Below are positions 38,601-42,352 of a DNA stretch of 42,352 nucleotides, one piece after another. Position numbers and translations under genes: made by a program. Source of the DNA: an uncultured Pelagibacteraceae bacterium. GTDB lineage: Bacteria; Pseudomonadota; Alphaproteobacteria; Pelagibacterales; Pelagibacteraceae. A model generated the notes under the pieces. It was not told the DNA's origin and did no database searches. It saw only the letters and a program-made list of their open reading frames with translations. The stretch covers positions 1-42,352 of the forward strand of contig CACJSY010000009.1 of the NCBI GenBank assembly GCA_902596205.1, written 5' to 3'. The stretch's first letter is position 1. Every line of letters begins with the position of its first letter.

Positions 38601-39081
38601 GTCTGAAAGTTTGGTCGCTGGAACAATAATGTCAATACAAGAAAAGAAGAGTGCAAAAGGAACACCATACGCGATTGTAAAATTTAGTGACAAAAATTCA
38701 GATTTTGAGGTTTTTTTATTTGCAGAAATTTTAATCTCAAATAGAGACAAATTAAAAGAATCCGAGTCTTTTATTTTGACGCTTCAAAAAGATAAAATTA
38801 CTGGAGATCCTGCAAAAAAAAGAATTAATGTAAAAAAAATACTTAATCTTCAAGATGTTATAAGCAAGCCTTATTCTAAAGTAACTATTGAGTTAAAAGA
38901 TAATAGTAATATAGATGAAATAAAAAAACTATTATCAAATAAAGGGGAGACTGAAATTAACCTAATTGTCAAAGTTAAAAATAAGCTAGCTACTTATTTA
39001 CTTCAAGAAAATAGAAAATTTGATTTAAATCATCTTAAAGCACTAAAAGCCAAGGAATACGTTGAAAAAATAACAGTTTAG
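35668..39081 (+). CDS. dnaE: DNA polymerase III alpha subunit
   Basis: 1137-residue replicative polymerase (DnaE1 class). Domains in order: N-terminal PHP domain ([14 protein letters not shown] onward, residues 10-250), palm with [23 protein letters not shown] and the catalytic aspartates in PDFDIDF (401-407, Asp402 and Asp404), fingers and helix-hairpin-helix regions ([11 protein letters not shown] around 750), and a C-terminal OB domain ([19 protein letters not shown], about 990). Slightly shorter than the E. coli protein (1160). Last gene of the long run that begins at nuoA; a new promoter for rpsB follows its stop. Confidence 0.96.
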   Translation: [1137 protein letters not shown]

Positions 39082-39085
39082 ATAG

Positions 39086-39113
39086 TTGATTTTTTAATGT
39101 GATTGTATATATC
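39086..39113 (+). promoter_or_regulatory. Probable rpsB-tsf promoter
   Basis: TTGATT at 39086-39091, a 16-nt spacer and TATATC at 39108-39113 resemble a housekeeping promoter just after the dnaE stop. The predicted transcript would begin near 39120, immediately before the structured leader of rpsB. Assigned by eye. Confidence 0.4.
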
Positions 39114-39127
39114 TGTGGCTTATTTCG

Positions 39128-39193
39128 CACACAGTTTCAAGGGCATTGCCCTACCGGTCCAATAAATTGGAATTACTGTGGTGGATTAACCGG
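39128..39193 (+). promoter_or_regulatory. Structured leader RNA of rpsB, possible S2 autoregulatory element
   Basis: Several exact pairings crowd the 120 nt before rpsB. CACAGT (39130-39135) pairs ACTGTG (39175-39180), extensible by CA/TG past a bulged G39181. AGGGC-ATT-GCCCT (39140-39152) and CCAA-TAAA-TTGG (39159-39170) are hairpins inside it. CCGGT (39154-39158) pairs ACCGG (39189-39193), which crosses the first stem and would form a pseudoknot. The ACCGG arm lies 7 nt before the ATG, covering the ribosome entry region, so folding could block translation. E. coli S2 controls its own rpsB-tsf mRNA; here such a role is inference. Confidence 0.55.
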
Positions 39194-39200
39194 AAAAAAT

Positions 39201-39941
39201 ATGAACGTACCTAAAGTCGATATAAAACAGTTATTAGAAGCAGGCGTACACCTTGGCCACAAAACCTTAAGGTGGAATCCAAAAATGAAGAAATACATTT
39301 TTGGAGAAAAAAATTCAATTCATATTATAGACTTAACACAAACTGTAGATTTTATTAAAAATGCTTTGTTACAAGTTCATAAAACAATTGCAGCTGGAGG
39401 TAAACTATTAGTCGTTTCCACAAAAAAACAAGCTTCAGAACAAATAAGTGAATTAGCTAAAGAGACAAATCAATATTATGTTAATTACAGATGGCTTGGT
39501 GGAATGCTGACAAATTGGAATACAATTCAAAATTCTATAAAAAGACTTAAAAAACTTGACGATCAATTATCAAAAGAAAATTTAGGATTTACAAAAAAAG
39601 AAATACTTAAATTTGGCAAAGAGAGAGAGAAGCTACAAAGATCACTTGGAGGAATTTCTGAAATGAAAAAAACCCCTGACTTATTATTTATCATCGATAC
39701 AAACATCGAGTCTTTGGCTGTGGCAGAGGCAAAAAAATTAGGCATTCCAATTATAGCAGTATTAGATACAAACTCTGATCCAACTGGAATAGATTTTCCA
39801 ATACCTGGCAATGACGACGCTAGAAGATCAATCAATCTTTATTGTGATTTATTAAAAAACACAATTAAAGATGCAGAAAAGTTTATAAAAGGTCCTGACG
39901 AAAAAATTGAGGAAAAATCTTCTAAAAAAAAAGATAAATAA
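39201..39941 (+). CDS. rpsB: 30S ribosomal protein S2
   Basis: 246 residues; binds 16S rRNA between head and body of the small subunit. The N terminus [24 protein letters not shown] is typical, with [17 protein letters not shown], the DLLFIIDTN stretch and [13 protein letters not shown] following. The ATG at 39201 gives the normal start. The frame is open 34 codons further to a GTG, but that part covers the structured leader and does not resemble S2. The C-terminal tail is lysine-rich. tsf follows after 17 bases. Confidence 0.97.
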   Translation: MNVPKVDIKQLLEAGVHLGHKTLRWNPKMKKYIFGEKNSIHIIDLTQTVDFIKNALLQVHKTIAAGGKLLVVSTKKQASEQISELAKETNQYYVNYRWLGGMLTNWNTIQNSIKRLKKLDDQLSKENLGFTKKEILKFGKEREKLQRSLGGISEMKKTPDLLFIIDTNIESLAVAEAKKLGIPIIAVLDTNSDPTGIDFPIPGNDDARRSINLYCDLLKNTIKDAEKFIKGPDEKIEEKSSKKKDK

Positions 39942-39958
39942 TTTTAAATTATCATCTC

Positions 39959-40825
39959 ATGTCAAATAAAGATTTATTAGATAACATAAAAAAACTTAGA
40001 GAGATGACAGGCGTTGGTTTTAAGGATTGTAAACTAGCCCTTGATGAATCAAAAGGTAATATTGAAAAATCAATTGAGTTTTTAAGAAAAAAAGGGATTG
40101 CAAAAGCTTCTAAGAAAATGAGCAGGACAGCTTCAGAGGGTCTTGCATTAGTGAAAGAAAAAGAGGGAAAAATTTCAGTAATTGAAATTAACAGTGAAAC
40201 AGATTTTGTTGCAAAAAATCAAGACTTTATTAATTTTTGCAAAGAGCTTTCTGAAATCAACTTCATTACAAAAAGTGATCTTAACAAATTAAATGAAACC
40301 AAAATGTCAAACGGTTTATTAGTAAAAGATAACTTAGTAAATCTAATTGCAAAAATTGGTGAAAAAATAACTATTAGAAGAGCTAATTATTTTGATAATT
40401 CAAATGGCATGAATTTTTTTTATGTCCATTCTGCTATAGAGAAGGGAATCGGAAAAATAATTTCAGTAGTAAAAATAGATGGAGTAAAAAAAGGATCAAA
40501 CGATGATATAGGTACCAAATTAGCTATGCATATTGCTGCTTCAAATCCACTTGCCATAGATAAGGATAATATAGATCAAACTATTATAGATAAAGAACTT
40601 GAAATCATTAAAGCAGAAATTACCAATACTGGGAAACCAGCTGATATGGCAGAGAAAATCTCTAAGGGTAAAATAATGAAATTTTTAAACGATAACTCAC
40701 TTTTAAATCAACTTTGGATTATGGATCCTAAAAAAAAAGTCTCTGATATACTTAAAGAAAACTCATTAGACAAACAACTTAAAATATTAGAATATATTCG
40801 ATATAAAGTTGGAGAAGGAGTTTAA
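39959..40825 (+). CDS. tsf: Translation elongation factor Ts
   Basis: 288-residue guanine-nucleotide exchange factor for EF-Tu. The N-terminal UBA-like domain contains KLREMTGVGFKDCKLALDESKGN (13-35) and the following IEFLRKKGIAKASKK; the dimerisation/core domain has IEINSETDFVAKNQDF, whose TDFVAKN motif contacts EF-Tu. Paired with rpsB as in nearly all bacteria. The next gene is frr, only three bases away; pyrH, which usually sits here, is absent. Confidence 0.97.
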   Translation: MSNKDLLDNIKKLREMTGVGFKDCKLALDESKGNIEKSIEFLRKKGIAKASKKMSRTASEGLALVKEKEGKISVIEINSETDFVAKNQDFINFCKELSEINFITKSDLNKLNETKMSNGLLVKDNLVNLIAKIGEKITIRRANYFDNSNGMNFFYVHSAIEKGIGKIISVVKIDGVKKGSNDDIGTKLAMHIAASNPLAIDKDNIDQTIIDKELEIIKAEITNTGKPADMAEKISKGKIMKFLNDNSLLNQLWIMDPKKKVSDILKENSLDKQLKILEYIRYKVGEGV

Positions 40826-40828
40826 AAA

Positions 40829-41389
40829 GTGAGCGGCGAATTTAATGAAAAAAATTATTCATCAAAGATGGATAAAAGTATTCAATCTTTAAAGAAAGAT
40901 ATCTCAACACTCAGAACTGGACGGGCGAATACCAATATGCTTGATACTATTAAAGTAGATGTTTATGGACAACTTATGCCTGTCGAACAACTAGCAACGA
41001 TAAGTGTCCCTGAAGCAAGATTAATTTCAATACAAGTTTGGGATAAAGCTAACACTGGTTTGATAGAAAGTGCTATTCAAAAATCTGAACTTGGAATAAA
41101 TCCTCAAATCGATGGTCAAATTATTAGGCTTAGAATTCCAGATTTAACAGAGGAGAGAAGAAAAGATTTAATCAAAATATTAAAAAATATGGGTGAAAAA
41201 AGTAAAGTAGCGATCAGAAACATAAGAAGAGAGGCAAATGAAGACCTTAAAAAAAAACTTAAGGATAAAAGTATTTCAGAAGACGACAATAAAAGTTATG
41301 AAAAGAATATTCAAAAACTTACTGATCAAAATATAGAAAATATTGAAAAAATTTTAATTGAAAAAGAAAAAGAGATAAGTCAAATATGA
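40829..41389 (+). CDS. frr: Ribosome recycling factor
   Basis: 186-residue factor that splits the post-termination ribosome together with EF-G. Full length with LRTGRANTNMLD (near 28-39), VPEARLISIQVWDK, LRIPDLTEERRKDL and IRNIRREANEDLKK. The start is GTG at 40829, supported by AAGGAG at 40815-40820 within the end of tsf. It overlaps uppS by four bases. Confidence 0.96.
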   Translation: MSGEFNEKNYSSKMDKSIQSLKKDISTLRTGRANTNMLDTIKVDVYGQLMPVEQLATISVPEARLISIQVWDKANTGLIESAIQKSELGINPQIDGQIIRLRIPDLTEERRKDLIKILKNMGEKSKVAIRNIRREANEDLKKKLKDKSISEDDNKSYEKNIQKLTDQNIENIEKILIEKEKEISQI

Positions 41390-42054
41390 ATAGTCTCAAC
41401 CATATTGCCTTTATTATGGATGGCAATGGAAGGTGGGGTGAAAAAAAAGGCAAAGGTAGAAATTATGGTCATTTAAAAGGTGTAGAGACCGTAAAAAAAA
41501 TTGTAAAGCAGTCAATCAAACTCAATATACCAATTTTAACTTTTTATGTTTTTTCATCTGAAAATTGGAAACGGCCAGAAAAAGAAAAAAAATACTTGTT
41601 TAATCTTATAAAGAGATATTTTTCTATTGAGTTAAATAATATTATTTACCAAGGGATCAAAATAAATATTTTAGGTGATTTTAAAAGATTTTCCTCAGAT
41701 TTAAAATTAGTGCTTAAAAAAACAACAGAACTAACAAAAAAAAACAGAAAAATTATTGTTAACCTTGCAATTAACTATGGTTCTAAAATGGAGATAATTC
41801 AAGCATTTAAAAAAACAAAAGGTGATTTTAAAATTAAAAATTTAGAAAAAAACTTGTTTACAAAAAATATGCCAAATCCAGATATTTTGATTAGAACAGG
41901 CGGATATCAGAGATTAAGTAATTTTTTACTTTGGCAATTAGCTTACACTGAACTTTTTTTTTTAAAAAAATTATGGCCAGACTTTAATATAAAAGATTTA
42001 TTAAAAATTATTAAAAAATTCAAAAAAATTAAAAGGAACTTTGGTAGAATATGA
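41386..42054 (+). CDS. uppS: Undecaprenyl diphosphate synthase (cis-prenyltransferase)
   Basis: 222-residue enzyme extending farnesyl diphosphate to the C55 lipid carrier for cell-wall and O-antigen precursors. Catalytic Asp12 is in FIMDGNGRW (9-17), YVFSSENWKRP follows (54-64), and NLAINYGSK lies mid-protein. The C-terminal RTGGYQRLSNFLLWQ (170-184) matches the family except that Tyr174 stands where Glu is usual; the metal-linked Glu of AYTELFF is present. It is also rather lysine-rich and slightly short. It lies between frr and cdsA in the usual order and overlaps both by four bases. Confidence 0.93.
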   Translation: MNSLNHIAFIMDGNGRWGEKKGKGRNYGHLKGVETVKKIVKQSIKLNIPILTFYVFSSENWKRPEKEKKYLFNLIKRYFSIELNNIIYQGIKINILGDFKRFSSDLKLVLKKTTELTKKNRKIIVNLAINYGSKMEIIQAFKKTKGDFKIKNLEKNLFTKNMPNPDILIRTGGYQRLSNFLLWQLAYTELFFLKKLWPDFNIKDLLKIIKKFKKIKRNFGRI

Positions 42055-42352
42055 TACTTACTAACTTTCAGAAAAGATTTTATACGTCTATTGTTTTATT
42101 ATCGATAATTTTTTTGATTTTTAAATTTAATATAATTCTTGTTTATTTTCTAATAATTTTGGGCATATTCTCTATTTTAGAATTTATGGACGTAACTAAA
42201 AGATTATCTATAAATTTATTTCAACTTTATTTTATAAATTTTATATTTATATTTTATGTTTTTATCTTTTGCTTAAATTTTTTTTTATTTTCTAATTTAC
42301 CTGGGTTAAAAATCATACTTCTAATTTTACTATTAGCTTGTGTTGCGTCTGA
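42051..42352 (+). CDS. cdsA: Phosphatidate cytidylyltransferase, 5' part (runs off window)
   Basis: The frame starts at ATG 42051 (ATGA overlap with uppS) and is open to the window end, about 100 residues. It encodes a very hydrophobic N-terminal half with several membrane helices (around 14-30, 31-46, 63-80 and 88-98). The last visible residues, LLLACVAS, match the start of the family motif region (CVASDIGGY-like) of CdsA, which makes CDP-diacylglycerol for phospholipid synthesis. Position directly after uppS is the classic one. The catalytic C-terminal part lies outside. Confidence 0.85.
   Translation, partial: MILTNFQKRFYTSIVLLSIIFLIFKFNIILVYFLIILGIFSILEFMDVTKRLSINLFQLYFINFIFIFYVFIFCLNFFLFSNLPGLKIILLILLLACVAS

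Noticed and set aside
39099-39200. 34-residue N-terminal extension of S2, or a leader peptide starting at GTG 39099
   Set aside because: It covers the paired leader structure, has no Shine-Dalgarno and no similarity to S2; the open frame is likely chance.

Overview
The window looks like a stretch of the main chromosome of a streamlined marine alphaproteobacterium, most likely SAR11 (Pelagibacterales). This taxonomic call is an inference. It rests on very low GC content, almost no intergenic DNA, stop/start overlaps of 1 to 20 bases at many junctions, and conserved alphaproteobacterial gene order (tig-clpP-clpX-lon, tRNA-Val/tRNA-Asp before nuoA, nuoA-N followed by birA-coaX-rnj-DUF1467-proS-lolC-lolD-dnaE). 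The protein families are also of alphaproteobacterial type, such as the short prolyl-tRNA synthetase and a single LolC/E permease. I see no CRISPR array, insertion sequence, prophage or rRNA.

Layout. 1-1541 (+): end of a SUF iron-sulfur assembly operon (sufS 3' part, sufU, a DUF59/SufT-like gene, sufA). It collides tail to tail with glnA (1538-2944, -). 3067-5016 (+): an EamA-family exporter and a polytopic sugar-phosphate transferase of the WecA/MraY family. 5046-10903 (+): tRNA-Leu(UAG), then trigger factor, ClpP, ClpX and Lon, the protein-quality-control block. 10911-14921: an accessory patch with a GT17-like glycosyltransferase (-), an 850-residue three-domain sugar-modifying protein (+) and a zinc-ribbon membrane protein (-). 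15022-15188: tRNA-Val(UAC) and tRNA-Asp(GUC). 15352-29224: the complete 14-gene complex I operon nuoA-N. 29224-39081: birA, coaX, rnj, a DUF1467 gene, proS, lolC, lolD and dnaE, almost all overlapping or abutting. 39201-42352: rpsB, tsf, frr, uppS and the 5' part of cdsA.

How the genes work together. The suf proteins build Fe-S clusters, and complex I, which carries many of them, is the largest consumer visible here. Trigger factor and the Clp/Lon proteases handle folding and turnover. The rpsB-tsf-frr block serves translation; uppS and cdsA start lipid-carrier and phospholipid synthesis. Undecaprenyl phosphate would be the acceptor for the WecA-like enzyme. The accessory patch at 10911-14921 suggests synthesis and transfer of a modified, possibly C-methylated, sugar on a surface glycan.

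The most interesting signals are: (1) the epimerase-cupin-C-methyltransferase fusion, divergent from the GT17 gene across a 50-bp gap filled by a large dyad; (2) a compact, potentially pseudoknotted leader in front of rpsB; (3) the trigger-factor start codon only 7 nt after the CCA end of tRNA-Leu; (4) a perfect hairpin that includes the clpP start codon; (5) an RpoH-like promoter in front of lon; and (6) inverted and direct repeats in front of the nuo operon. Gene-order deviations (no hup after lon, no pyrH between tsf and frr) and a Glu-to-Tyr change in UppS are also noted. All structural claims were made by eye, without folding or alignment software.
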